Counted from the stretch's first letter, positions 53,722-63,119 are shown. The stretch is DNA of 64,000 bases from Allokutzneria sp. NRRL B-24872 (GCF_002155965.1 NZ_MUMH01000092.1:62001-126000), one strand, 5' to 3'. The notes: generated by a model not told the origin, from the letters alone. Made by a program: numbers and translations.

Positions 53722-56421
53722 TCATGAAATGCGAATCCTGCTCCACTCCGGAACGGGCGCAATCGTGGTGACCTGCGCGAGCTGGCCGCCGAGTCCGGCC
53801 GCGACGTGCCGGTGGTGCAGCTCGCGCAGGTCCTCGCCGTGCTCAGCCGCCACGCCGTCCAGCCATGCCGCGGCGTTGCGGTGCTTCTCCGCCCGCGCGA
53901 CGCGGGGGAGCTGCGCGTAGGCGGTGTCGCGCACGAGCGCCTGGCAGAACACGTAGCCCTGCTCGCCGCCGATCCCGCCGGTGCGAACCCTGCGCAGCAC
54001 TTCGCGGCGCTCCAACTGCTCAAGGCACTGCACGACGCCGTCGATCTCGTCGTGCCCGCCAACGGCGGCCAGCGCGGAGGCGGTCACCGTGCCGCCGAAG
54101 ACCGCCGCGTCCTGCACGACGGCCTTCTCCGCGACCGACAGCGTGTCCAGTCGCGCGGCGACGACGCTGCGCACCTGGTTCGGCGGCAACAGGTCCTCGC
54201 GCGAGCGACCGACGCGGATCATGCGCGCGTACTCGATCGCGAACAACGGGTTCCCGCCGACGCGCCCCACCAGCGCCCGCCGGTGCTGCGCCGACCAGCC
54301 ACCGTGCGCGGTCCCGTCGTCCAGCATCGAGTCCAGCAGCTCGCCGATCGCGTTCTCCGACAACGGGTCCAGCGTCATCGTGGTGACGTTGCGCGCGCCG
54401 CCGTGCCAGCCCTGCCGCAGTTCCAGCAGCTCCGGCCGCGCGGTCGCCACGACCAGCAGCGGCACCGGCCCGACGCCGTCGGAGAGCCCCGCGACGAACT
54501 CCAGCAGCTCGTCGTCGGCGCGGTGCAGGTCCTCGATCACGGTCACCAGCGGCTCCTCCGCCGCCAGTTCCTCCAGCAGCCTGCGCAGCGCCGCGAACGT
54601 CTCCGCCGAGTCCACCAGGTGCCACGGCCGTGCGGGGAACCCGGTCAGCGGCAGCAGTCCCGCCACCGTCCGCTTCGCGGTCTCGTTCGGTCCAAAAAGC
54701 TTGTGCGCCAAGCGGTTCAGCTTCGTCTCGGCCACCGCCGCCGAGTCGCCGTGCTCGATGCCGACGCAGGTCCTGGTCAGCTCGGTCAGCGTCCGCGAGG
54801 TGATGTCCTCGCCGAAGTACGGCACCCGCGCGGAGATCACCTTCGCGCGGTCGGAGAACTCGGTCAGCAGCCGTGTCTTGCCGATCCCCGCTTCGCCGAG
54901 CACCGTCAGCAGCTGCGGCCGTTGCCTGCGCCGCACCTGGGCGAAGGTGGCGCGCAACAGCTCCAGGTCCCGCTCGCGGTCCAGGAACGGCACGCTCGTG
55001 TGCCTGCCGACGCCCACCACGGGTTTCTCCCGCACGGCCTCGGCCTTCCACACCGCGGGCACTTCGGAGGTCGTGGAGTAGACGATCAGCGGCGCGCTCG
55101 CCTGCCGCGTCGTGTCGCAGACCCACACCGGCCCGCAGCGCACCACCGTCGTCATCAGCACGCAGCTGTCCACCACCGCGCCCGCCACCATCGGAGCGGC
55201 TTCGCCCTGCCGGAACTTCGCCAGCACCTCGCCGGTCGCGATCGCGATGCGCAGGTCCGCCCCGTTCGGCGCGGCCGGGTCCTGGCCGACGAGCCGGTCC
55301 CGGATCGTCAGCGCCGTCCGCACCGCGCGCGCCGCGTCGTCCTCGTGCGTCCTCGGCACCCCGAACACCGCGAGCAGCACCGACCCCACCGCTCCGATCA
55401 CCGTGCCGCCCGCGCGTTCGACCTCCGCCCGCACCGTCACGCTGATGTCCAGGAAGGTCTGGTCCACGTCCTCCGGGTCCTTGCCCGTCGGCTGCCTGGG
55501 CGCCACGGCCATCACGCTGACGAGCTTGCGCTCCGCGCACGGCTCCACGAACGGGCTGGTCGCGCTCGGTTCCGGCTCCTGCCGCAGGTTGACCACCGCT
55601 GCCAGTGCCCTCGGCTTGTCCGGGATCACCAGCGGTGTCACCGAAGCGGCCACCGGCGGCAGCTGCAACGCCGCGTCGTGGTCGAGGATCGCCCGCTCCA
55701 GCTCCTGGAGTTCGCGCCCCGGCTCCAAACCGAGCCCGTCCACCAGTGCCGTCCGCGTCCGCCGGTAGACCTGCAACGCGTCGACGTGCCGCCCGCACCG
55801 GTAGAGCGCCGTCATCAGCTGACGGCACAACCGTTCCCGGTGCGGCTCCGCCTCGAACAGCGGCTCCAGCTCGCCGAGCACGTCCGGGTGCCGCCCGCGC
55901 GCCAGCTCGACGTCGAAGTAGTCCTCCATCACCGAGACCCGCATGTCGCGCAGCTTCGCCAGTTCCGGCCAGTTGACGCCGGTCTCCACCAGGTCCGCCA
56001 GCACCGGCCCGCGCCACAGCGCCAAGGCTTCCCGCAACGCCTGCGCCGCCTGGTCGCCCCGGCCCTCGGTGAGCGCCACGCGACCCGCCTGCGCCAGGGA
56101 TTCGAAGCGCGACAGGTCGATGCGCTCCGGCTCCACCCTCAGCACGTATCCCGGCGCGTGCGTCAGCAGCAGGGGGGTGTGCGTCCCGTCGGAGTTCGAC
56201 GCGAGCACGGTCCGCAGTCCCGACACCGCGTTCTGCACCATCTTGCGCGCCGTCGAGGGCACGTCGTCCGGCCACAGCGCCCGGAGCAACCGGCTCGTCG
56301 CCACCACCTCGTTGGCGTGCAACAGGAGGTAGCCGAGGACCGCGCGTTGCTTGGTCCCCTTGAGGGGCGCCACCACTCCGCGGTCCACCACTTCGAGAGA
56401 ACCCAGCACACTGAATTGCAT
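53722..56421 (-). CDS. SARP-family regulator with cyclase-like and ATPase domains
   Basis: The protein has 899 aa. Residues 1-95 form an OmpR-type winged helix (LGYLLLHANEVV, QNAVSGLRTVL). Residues 95-245 are the bacterial transcriptional activation domain (ALALWRGPVLADL, RLCRQLMTALYRCGRHVDALQVYRR). Together they define a SARP, an activator that binds direct repeats at promoters of antibiotic genes. Around 300-440 is a nucleotide-cyclase-like region (VERAGGTVIGAVGSVLLAVFG) whose first metal-binding Asp motif reads MAVAPRQ, so it is probably not catalytic. From about 475 an ATPase follows with Walker A GEAGIGKT near 510 and Walker B VTVIEDLH near 630. It is the likely pathway-specific regulator of this PKS cluster, by position. 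No TPR array is obvious at the C-terminus. Confidence 0.92.
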   Translation of the reverse strand: MQFSVLGSLEVVDRGVVAPLKGTKQRAVLGYLLLHANEVVATSRLLRALWPDDVPSTARKMVQNAVSGLRTVLASNSDGTHTPLLLTHAPGYVLRVEPERIDLSRFESLAQAGRVALTEGRGDQAAQALREALALWRGPVLADLVETGVNWPELAKLRDMRVSVMEDYFDVELARGRHPDVLGELEPLFEAEPHRERLCRQLMTALYRCGRHVDALQVYRRTRTALVDGLGLEPGRELQELERAILDHDAALQLPPVAASVTPLVIPDKPRALAAVVNLRQEPEPSATSPFVEPCAERKLVSVMAVAPRQPTGKDPEDVDQTFLDISVTVRAEVERAGGTVIGAVGSVLLAVFGVPRTHEDDAARAVRTALTIRDRLVGQDPAAPNGADLRIAIATGEVLAKFRQGEAAPMVAGAVVDSCVLMTTVVRCGPVWVCDTTRQASAPLIVYSTTSEVPAVWKAEAVREKPVVGVGRHTSVPFLDRERDLELLRATFAQVRRRQRPQLLTVLGEAGIGKTRLLTEFSDRAKVISARVPYFGEDITSRTLTELTRTCVGIEHGDSAAVAETKLNRLAHKLFGPNETAKRTVAGLLPLTGFPARPWHLVDSAETFAALRRLLEELAAEEPLVTVIEDLHRADDELLEFVAGLSDGVGPVPLLVVATARPELLELRQGWHGGARNVTTMTLDPLSENAIGELLDSMLDDGTAHGGWSAQHRRALVGRVGGNPLFAIEYARMIRVGRSREDLLPPNQVRSVVAARLDTLSVAEKAVVQDAAVFGGTVTASALAAVGGHDEIDGVVQCLEQLERREVLRRVRTGGIGGEQGYVFCQALVRDTAYAQLPRVARAEKHRNAAAWLDGVAAEHGEDLRELHHRHVAAGLGGQLAQVTTIAPVPEWSRIRIS

Positions 56422-56800
56422 ACGACTACCCCAAGTTCGCGGCCCCAGGTCTTCCAGCCCATCCCAGAGTTGCCGGAAGGTCCTGGAGCCGCAATGGAAC
56501 TAGGGGAATCTTGGATTTTGTACCTGAATCTCGCGCGATTACGTTCGGCACTTGACAAGCGCCGCGACTTACCGTCCAGTTCCCCGGCTCAGCACCACCA
56601 CCGGGATCGTCCGCGAGGTCCGCTCCTGCCCGCTGCGCGCCCCCATCGTCGTCAGCAGCAACAACGGCGCTTCGGCGTAGTTCCCGCTCATCACGCCGCC
56701 GCGAGCCGGATGTTCCGAAGCCGCCCGCAGTGTGAGCCGGGAGCCGACGGCCTCCCGTAGAGTCCCGTGGAAACCGCGAGAGACATGGAGATCGCCCGCT
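56422..56800. other. Intergenic region between SARP and GNAT genes
   Basis: About 380 nt with no intact gene. The part next to the SARP start is AT-richer than its surroundings (about 56500-56545) and should hold that gene's promoter; I could not assign boxes. It also contains the nitroreductase remnant described separately and, at its right end, the leader of the GNAT gene. Confidence 0.5.
56569..56712 (-). pseudogene. Remnant of a deazaflavin (F420)-dependent nitroreductase-family gene
   Basis: Read on the - strand this stretch encodes GNYAEAPLLLLTTMGARSG followed by QERTSRTIPVVVL, close to the hallmark of DDN/DUF385 nitroreductases (GAPLLLLTTTGARSG-RRT). A stop follows at once where the family goes on for about 80 residues. 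Upstream the frame has no family N-terminus and runs into the start of the GNAT gene. It is therefore a fragment of roughly 45 codons, not a working gene. Confidence 0.55.
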
Positions 56801-57349
56801 ATGACCGAGCTCGGGCCCGTCGCCTGGCCACCCGCTCCGATCAGGACCGAACGGCTTGTGCTCCGTGAGTCCCAGGCCCGCGACCGCGCGACGTTCGTCG
56901 AACTCTTCGCCTCGCCGGAGGTGGGCACCTACATCGGTGGTTCTCCGTCGCGCGAGGAAGTGGAGCGCACGGCGCCCGAGGTGCCCGGGCGGCGCCCCGG
57001 CTACTTCGTGGTCGAACTCGACGGGGAGATGATCGGCGTGGTCACCTTCGACCGGCGTGACCCACAGGACCCGAAGCACATCGGTCCGGGCGCCGGAGAT
57101 GTCTGGCTCGGTTACCTGTTCCTGCCCCGGACGTGGGGGCACGGGTACGCGACCGAGGCGTGCGCGGCGGCGCTGGACTGGTTCGCCGGTGCGCTTCCCG
57201 GTGAACCAGTGGTGCTTGCCACGCAGACCGCCAACGACCGCTCGCTGCGGCTCGTGGCGAAGCTGGGATTCGTCGAAGTGGAGAGGTTCGAGGCATACGG
57301 AGCGGAGCAGTGGTTCGGCGTGCGGTCCTCGACCGCATCGTCCACCTGA
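56801..57349 (+). CDS. GNAT-family N-acetyltransferase
   Basis: The protein has 182 aa. I chose the ATG at 56801 (GGAG 10 nt upstream), because the protein then begins just before TERLVLRESQARD, the usual GNAT opening of the RimJ/RimL type. It has a beta strand VWLGYLFLPRTWGHGYATEA, in which GHGYATEA is the acetyl-CoA pyrophosphate loop, and the late TANDRSLRLVAKLGF motif. The substrate is unknown. It could act on proteins or on small molecules, including a self-protection role, but nothing in the sequence decides this. It is convergent with the dehydrogenase that follows. Confidence 0.9.
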   Translation: MTELGPVAWPPAPIRTERLVLRESQARDRATFVELFASPEVGTYIGGSPSREEVERTAPEVPGRRPGYFVVELDGEMIGVVTFDRRDPQDPKHIGPGAGDVWLGYLFLPRTWGHGYATEACAAALDWFAGALPGEPVVLATQTANDRSLRLVAKLGFVEVERFEAYGAEQWFGVRSSTASST

Positions 57350-57357
57350 GCGTCGCC

Positions 57358-58284
57358 CTATGCGGTTCCGGTGCCGCCGTCGATGGACAGGTGTGATCCC
57401 GTCAGGTAAGGGAAATCCCCAGAAGCCACGGCCAGCACGAACGCCGCGACCTCGTCCGGAGTGCCCATCCTCCGCAACCCCCGCACGTTCGACTTGGCCC
57501 ACGTCGCCGCCATCGTGTCCCACACCGCGTCCGGCAACGCCATCGCACCCGCGACCCTGCGCGTGAACTCCGAGTTCACCGTCCCCGGCAACACGGTGTT
57601 GATCTGGATGCCCTGCATCGCGTAGTCCAGCGACGCCGACTGCACGAGCCCGACGAGGCCGCTCTTCGACGCCGCGTACGCGCTCCGATCGGTTCCGCTG
57701 ACCTTCGCGTTGCCGGACGAGGTGATCACGATGGTGCCGCCGCCGCGCCGCAGCAGGTGCGGGATCTGGTACTTCATCGCGAGGAACACGCCGCGCAGGT
57801 TGGTGCCGACGACGTCGTCCCACTCGGCGGAAGTGAACTCGTGCAAGGGTTTCTGGTTGGTGATGCCCGCGTTGTTGAAGCACACGTCGAGCCCGCCGTA
57901 GGCCGAGGCGACGCTGTCGACGAAGCGTTGCACGTCGGACTCCACGCGGACGTCGGCGCGCACGTACATGGCTTCGCCGCCCGAGGCGCGGATCTCGCGC
58001 TCGATGTCGCGGCCGAGGTTCTCGCGCCTGCCGCAGAAGCCGACCTTGCCACCCTCCGCGGCGAAGCGCACGGCTGCGGCGCGGCCGATGCCGCTGGTGG
58101 CGCCGGTGATCACGACGACCTTGCCGGTGAAGCGCCGAGCGGCCGACGGCGTGATGGTGGGCGTCGGCGCTGTGCCGTGCACCAGGGCGACTCCGGCGGC
58201 GAGCCCGGCGACGGCTCCTGCGCCCGCGGCGACGCCGCCGGTGGTGATCACGCGGCGACGGCTGTAAGTCTTGTTCTCGTCCAC
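57358..58284 (-). CDS. Short-chain dehydrogenase/reductase with a twin-arginine signal
   Basis: The protein has 308 aa from GTG at 58284, preferred because GAGG lies 8 nt upstream and the chain then opens with a short n-region before SRRRVITTGG and a hydrophobic stretch, a Tat signal. An ATG at 58320 would add 12 residues without a ribosome site. The mature part is a classical SDR: TGATSGIG for NAD(P), NNAG, a catalytic Ser in TSSGNAK, YAASK, and a C-terminal SIDGGTG. It reduces or oxidises an alcohol or ketone of unknown identity. A Tat leader on an SDR implies export as a folded, cofactor-loaded enzyme, which is uncommon. It is divergent from the LuxR gene at 58356. Confidence 0.88.
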   Translation of the reverse strand: MDENKTYSRRRVITTGGVAAGAGAVAGLAAGVALVHGTAPTPTITPSAARRFTGKVVVITGATSGIGRAAAVRFAAEGGKVGFCGRRENLGRDIEREIRASGGEAMYVRADVRVESDVQRFVDSVASAYGGLDVCFNNAGITNQKPLHEFTSAEWDDVVGTNLRGVFLAMKYQIPHLLRRGGGTIVITSSGNAKVSGTDRSAYAASKSGLVGLVQSASLDYAMQGIQINTVLPGTVNSEFTRRVAGAMALPDAVWDTMAATWAKSNVRGLRRMGTPDEVAAFVLAVASGDFPYLTGSHLSIDGGTGTA

Positions 58285-58329
58285 GCGCTCAGCCTCGCGG
58301 TGCACCGGCGCGAGCGGCATCTGTCGATC

Positions 58330-58339
58330 TGACCGGTCA
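58330..58339. promoter_or_regulatory. Perfect 10-bp palindrome between the SDR and LuxR genes
   Basis: TGACCGGTCA lies in the short divergent gap between the SDR (start 58284) and the LuxR regulator (start 58356). It is a candidate operator for one or both genes. A 10-bp palindrome can arise by chance in GC-rich DNA, so confidence is low. Confidence 0.3.
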
Positions 58340-58355
58340 TCACTACGCTGGCGTC

Positions 58356-60661
58356 GTGGTGCACGGCCGGGAGCGCGAGCAGCGGCGGATCAACGAGGTC
58401 GTCGAGCACGGGGGAGCCCTGGTGCTGCGCGGCCCGGCCGGGATCGGCAAGAGCACCTTGCTGGCCGAAGTGCCCGCGACCCTGCGCGCGTGCGGCGTCG
58501 AGGCCGAGGTCGAGCTGGCGTTCAGCGGCCTGCACCACCTCCTCGGCCCGCTGCGCGAACACTTCACCGAACTGCCCGAACCCCAGGCGGAAGCGCTGCG
58601 CGTGGCCCTCGGCGAGGCGGCAGGGAGACGACGGACCTGCTGGTGTTCGCGGCGGTGTGCACGCTGCTGCGAACGACCGCCGAGCCGCAGGTCGTGGTGG
58701 TCGACGACGCCCACAACCTCGACCGCGCGTCGATCCGGGCGCTGCTCTTCACCGCGCGCCGCCTCCACGGCAGCCGCACCGCGATGCTGTTCGGTGTCCG
58801 CGACGCCCTCCTGGACACCGCTGACCTGCCCGAACTCCGAATCGACGGGCTCGACGAGGAAGCCGCCGCGCGCCTGCTGCCCGACCTCGCGCCCGCCACT
58901 CGCGCGGTGCTCGTCCGCGCCACCGGGGGCAATCCGCTCGCGCTCCGGGAGCTGGAGCCGGACCGCGCGGTGCTCGACGCGCTGGCCACGGGCACGGTCC
59001 CGCTCGGCGAAGCCCTGCGCGCGGCCTTCGCCGAGCGCGTCGCGGCGCTCACCCAGCCCGAGCAGGACGCGCTGCTCGTCGCCGCGGCGAGCACCGGCCG
59101 ACCCGAGACGATCTCAGCCGCGTGCGCCGAACTGGGCCTGCCAACAAAGAACATTCCCGGTTTCACGCATCCCCTCATGCGCTCCGCCGCGTACGGCACC
59201 GCGAGCCCCGAGCGTCGCCGAACAGTCCACAAAGCACTGTCCACAGTGGAGACTGGCGGGGCGGTGAGGCTGCACCGCGCGCTCGCGACCGAAGGTGCCG
59301 ACGAAGCCCTTGCCGCGGAACTGGAAGCGGACGCCGCGGCCTGCACCGCGCGCGGCGGGCTCGCGGCGTCGATCTCCGTCCTGACCGAGGCGGCGAGACT
59401 CAGCGGAACCCAGCCGGCGAGGCAACGAAGGCGAGCCGCCGCCTCCTACGCCGCGTGGAAGTCGGGGCACCCCGAACTCGTCGAGCGCGAGCACGTGTCG
59501 ACGCGGCTGCGCGGGTTGATGGAGCGCTACAGCGGCGATCAGGTCACCGCGTTCGAGTACCTGTCGCGAGCCTCGAAGTCCTTGTGGGACAACGATCCCC
59601 AGCAAGCCGCGGACCTGGCTTTCCTCGCGGGTGACGCGGCCGTGCAAGCCGGGCTGCTGGACGAGGCGACCGCCGCCGTGACCGAGGTCGCCGAGCGCGC
59701 GACCGACTCCGGCTACCGGGACTTCGGCCGCTGGCTCGCCGTGTGGGGAGCGGACGCGCCGCCGCCGTGGCAGGTCTTCGACGCGGCGCCCGAGGCGATC
59801 AAGCGCTCCGGCGCGCACAAGTGGCTCGTGCCGATGGCGATCAGCATGCGCGGCCCGTACCTGCGCCAAGCACGCGAGTTCGGCCTCGAAGCCGTCGCCG
59901 ACCTGCGCGAGAACGGCATGCTGGCGATCAACGCCGTCCCGCTGGGCTGGCTGTCCGAGATGGAGTTCCGGCTCGGGCTCTGGGACGAGGGCGCGGCACA
60001 CGCGCACGAGAGTCTGCACGCGGCAAAAGACGCTGGTCAACGACCCGGCGAAGCGAACGCGCACGCGCTGCTGGCCCTCTTCGCCGCCGGGCGTGGAGAG
60101 GAGCGCGAGTGCCGGGCTCACGCCAGCAGCGCCCTCGAAGCGGCTCGCGCGGTGCGCGACCGACTCGCGGCGGCGCGGGCGACGTGGGCGCTGGCGCTGC
60201 TCGACGAAGCGCTGGGCCAGCACGAGGCCGCGACCGAACGGCTGGCCACCGTCGAGCACGAACTCGTTGTGCGCCAAGCACAGGACTCTCCGTTCGACCG
60301 AGCGCGGGTGGCCTTGGCACGAGGTCAGCAGCTGCGCAGGGACAGGCGGGTGAAGGACGCGCGCGAGCCGCTGCGCCAAGCCGTTGAGCTGTTCGACGGG
60401 CTCCGCGCCACACCCTGGGCCGAGCGCGCCCGCGCCGAACTGCGCGCGTGCGGCGCGCCCACCGGGGCGGCCGGGACGGAGCTGACCCCGCAGGAGTGGG
60501 AGGTCGCGCGGCTGGCGGCGGCCGGGCTGAGCAACCGCGAGATCGGCGAACGGCTGTTCCTCAGTCCCCGCACGGTCGGCTACCACCTGCACAAGGTCTT
60601 CCCGAAGCTGGGTGTGGCGCGGCGTTCGCAACTGCGCGCGGCTATCACCCGGACGGAGTAA
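58356..60661 (+). pseudogene. LuxR-family (LAL-type) ATPase regulator, frameshifted
   Basis: The frame from GTG 58356 gives the start of a large ATP-binding LuxR regulator (LRGPAGIGKSTLL Walker A, FSGLHHLLGPL). After GEAAG near 58625 this frame turns into Arg/Cys-rich nonsense. The expected continuation ETTDLLVFAAVCTLL with the Walker B VVVVDDAHNLD is found in another frame, which then runs through to 60661 and ends with an intact LuxR helix-turn-helix (LTPQEWEVARLAAAGLSNRE). One missing G in the GGG run at 58623-58625 explains this. Repaired, the protein would be about 768 aa, somewhat short for the family. Either the gene is broken or the base was lost in sequencing. Confidence 0.85.
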
Positions 60662-60670
60662 GCTCCGCGC

Positions 60671-61426
60671 ATGCACGCGGAGCCCTTGGGCGCGGCCGAC
60701 TACCGCGCGATGTTCCGGATTCTGGAGGCCGTCGAGCGCCTGGACACGGCCGAGCGCTTCCCCGCGACCGTCGTGGAGCACCTGGCGCGGGGCTTCGGCT
60801 GGCGCTCGATGATCTTCCAGCTGTCCCCGGCCGACTTCAGCGACTTCCGCTCGGGCCGGGTCAGCATGCACAGCGTCCCCTTCGACCACAACATCCGGCC
60901 GAGCCTGGTGGACGAGGTGATCGAGCGCTGGGGCGACCACCACCCGCTCGGCCCCGCAGTCGGCTCCGGCCTGCTGTGCCGTGACACCGTCGCGGCTTCC
61001 GAGCTGCCCACCGACACCGACGAGGCCGTGCGCCACTACGTGGACAGCTACGTCGGCCCGCGCAAGGTCGGCGACGTGCTGTACGCGGCCACGGACGCCG
61101 GGGCGCGCGGCGGGCTCGGCCTGTGCGTCTACACCGACAACGCCCCGCGCGAGCGCGCGGTGCTGTCCAAGCTCGCCAAGATGCTGGTGCCGTTCCTGCG
61201 GCAGCACCCGGCTCCGGTGGACGCGCGGCACACCCCGCTGACCGAGCGCGAAACCCTGGTAGCCCGGCTGGCCGCCGAGGGCCACCCGAACCAGGAGATC
61301 GCGCTCCAGCTGGGCATCTCACTCGGCACGGTGAAGAAACACCTCTCCCGGGCGCTGGCCAAGACGCACAGCACCAGCAGGACGCAGCTCGGGCTCCGGC
61401 TGGGTGGGCGGGTGCACGCCCAGTAG
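60671..61426 (+). CDS. LuxR-family transcriptional regulator
   Basis: The protein has 251 aa, beginning 9 nt after the preceding LuxR gene. The first about 180 residues have no recognised sensor signature. The C-terminus has a LuxR helix-turn-helix: LTERETLVARLAAEGHPNQEIALQLGISLGTVKKHLSRALAKT. It is probably co-transcribed with the upstream regulator. Its last 108 nt overlap a gene on the other strand. The target is unknown. Confidence 0.87.
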   Translation: MHAEPLGAADYRAMFRILEAVERLDTAERFPATVVEHLARGFGWRSMIFQLSPADFSDFRSGRVSMHSVPFDHNIRPSLVDEVIERWGDHHPLGPAVGSGLLCRDTVAASELPTDTDEAVRHYVDSYVGPRKVGDVLYAATDAGARGGLGLCVYTDNAPRERAVLSKLAKMLVPFLRQHPAPVDARHTPLTERETLVARLAAEGHPNQEIALQLGISLGTVKKHLSRALAKTHSTSRTQLGLRLGGRVHAQ

Positions 61427-61849
61427 CCCGGCCCGCGCCATGATCGCGTCGATGTGGTGCCTCGGCACCAGCCAACCCCATTCCCCGATGAAGCCGAAGT
61501 CGTCGGCGTAGCGGGTCCGCGTGCGCCACAGCGCCCTGGCGAAGGTCATGATCGCCTCGCCGTAGGGCACGGTCGTGGTGAACCGCAAGTCCTCGCGCAC
61601 CGGGCTGCCCGCCGAGCAGCCGTGCACCGCGATGCCGACCTGCCCGTCGCCGTCCAGCGCCATGTCGAGGAACTCGCCGCGCTCATCGGCCCAGCGGACG
61701 CTGACGCTGCGCCTGCCCTCGGCGAGGTCGGCGACCGCGACGACGAGGTCGGTGAACACGTGCGGCTCGGCGACCGGGGGCAGCGGGTGGCCGTCCAGCA
61801 CCAGCGAGCACTTGCCCGCGAGGAACTCCACGGCGACCGAGAACGTCAT
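61319..61849 (-). CDS. Hypothetical protein, 176 aa
   Basis: I do not recognise the family. The ATG at 61849 starts a mixed alpha/beta-looking protein with VSVRWADERGEFLDMALDGDGQVG and RYADDFGFIGEWGWLVPRHHIDAI, no signal peptide and no membrane segment. The amino acid make-up is protein-like over the first about 140 residues and becomes Pro/Arg-rich in the last 35, which is the part lying antisense to the LuxR gene. That suggests a true gene whose end was extended into its convergent neighbour. No good ribosome site is visible. Confidence 0.55.
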   Translation of the reverse strand: MTFSVAVEFLAGKCSLVLDGHPLPPVAEPHVFTDLVVAVADLAEGRRSVSVRWADERGEFLDMALDGDGQVGIAVHGCSAGSPVREDLRFTTTVPYGEAIMTFARALWRTRTRYADDFGFIGEWGWLVPRHHIDAIMARAGLLGVHPPTQPEPELRPAGAVRLGQRPGEVFLHRAE

Positions 61850-61904
61850 GCCGCGCAGCCAACCCCATCCGTCGGCCGCGCGGCATGGGTCGAAGGGGGA
61901 ATCC

Positions 61905-63119
61905 TCAGACCGAGGCGAACACCAGCGCGGTGTTGTGGCCGCCGAAGCCGAAGGAGTTGCTGAGCGCGGCCGGGACCTCCATCTGCCGCGCCTGCGCCCT
62001 GGTGACCTCGACCGGCAGGTCGTCGTCGGGGTCGACGAGGGTCGGCGTCGGCGGGACCACGCCGTGGTGCACCGACAGCACGGTCGCGACGGCTTCGAGC
62101 GCCCCGGCCGCGCCGAGCAGGTGCCCGGTCATCGACTTGGTCGCGCACACCAGGGCGGCGTCGCCGAAGACCTCGTGGATCGCGCGCGCCTCGTTGCCGT
62201 CGCCGGTCGGGGTCGACGTGGCGTGCGCGTTCACGTGCACGATGTCCTTCTCCGACAGCCCGGCCTCGGCCAGCGCGTGGCGCATAGCCCTGACCTGGCC
62301 CTCCTCGGCGGGCGCGACCATGTCGTAGGCGTCGGAGGTGACGCGCGCCCCGGCGAGCCTGGCGTAGGGGGTGCGGCCGCGCGCGGCGGCGAACTCGGCG
62401 CGCTCGATGACCAGGATCGCCGAGCCCTCGCCGAGCACGAAGCCGTCGCGGGACTTGTCGAAGGGCCGCGAGGCGGTCACCGGGTCGTCGTTGCGGGTGG
62501 ACAGCGCCTGCGCCTGGCCGAAGCCCGCCATGGTCAGCTGGTTCACGCACGCCTCGGTGCCGCCCGCGATCACCACGTCGGCGCGGCCGAGCCGGATCAG
62601 GTCCAGCGCGTGCGCCACCGCCTCCGCCCCGGACGCGCAGGCGCTGACCGGCGTGATCGCCCCGGCCCGCGCGCCGAACTCCAGGCTGACAACGGCCGCG
62701 CTGCTGTTCGGCATGATCATCTGGATCATGCGCGGGGAGACCCGGCGCGGTCCCTTGGTGCGCAGCGCCTCCTCGTTCTCCAGCAGGCTGTTGATGCCGC
62801 CGATGCCGGTGGCCACCACGACCGCGAGCCGGTCGGGGGCGACGTCTCCGTCGGCGAGACCGGAGTCGGCCCACGCCTCGCGCGCCGCGACCAGCGCCGC
62901 CTGGGTGGAGCGGTCCATCCTGCGCGCGACAACGCGGTCGATCTTCTCGGTCGGGTCCTGCGCCATCCGCGCCGCGATGCGCGCCTTGAGCGGCTCAGCC
63001 CACTCGTCGGTCAGCGCGGCGGCACCGGAGCGCCCCGCCAGCAACCCCGCCCAGGTGGAGGCGACGTCCCCGCCGAGCGGTGTGGTCGCGCCAAGGCCGG
63101 TGATCACTGCGTCGGTCAT
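61905..63119 (-). CDS. Beta-ketoacyl-ACP synthase, FabF-like
   Basis: The protein has 404 aa. The ATG at 63119 has GAAGGG just upstream and gives the usual opening TDAVITGLGATTPLGGD; an upstream in-frame start would add 20 atypical residues. It has the Cys in SACASGAEAV, the His in NAHATSTPTGD and the His in KSMTGHLLGAAG, a complete elongating ketosynthase II triad. It extends acyl-ACP by condensation with malonyl-ACP. It is either a fatty-acid enzyme or a stand-alone KS of specialised metabolism. No ACP or chain-length factor is next to it, so a type II PKS is not indicated. An HxlR gene lies 78 nt upstream on the same strand. Confidence 0.92.
   Translation of the reverse strand: MTDAVITGLGATTPLGGDVASTWAGLLAGRSGAAALTDEWAEPLKARIAARMAQDPTEKIDRVVARRMDRSTQAALVAAREAWADSGLADGDVAPDRLAVVVATGIGGINSLLENEEALRTKGPRRVSPRMIQMIMPNSSAAVVSLEFGARAGAITPVSACASGAEAVAHALDLIRLGRADVVIAGGTEACVNQLTMAGFGQAQALSTRNDDPVTASRPFDKSRDGFVLGEGSAILVIERAEFAAARGRTPYARLAGARVTSDAYDMVAPAEEGQVRAMRHALAEAGLSEKDIVHVNAHATSTPTGDGNEARAIHEVFGDAALVCATKSMTGHLLGAAGALEAVATVLSVHHGVVPPTPTLVDPDDDLPVEVTRAQARQMEVPAALSNSFGFGGHNTALVFASV

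Noticed and set aside
61905-63119. Part of a type II PKS
   Set aside because: No chain-length factor or ACP is adjacent; the FabF-like gene stands alone.
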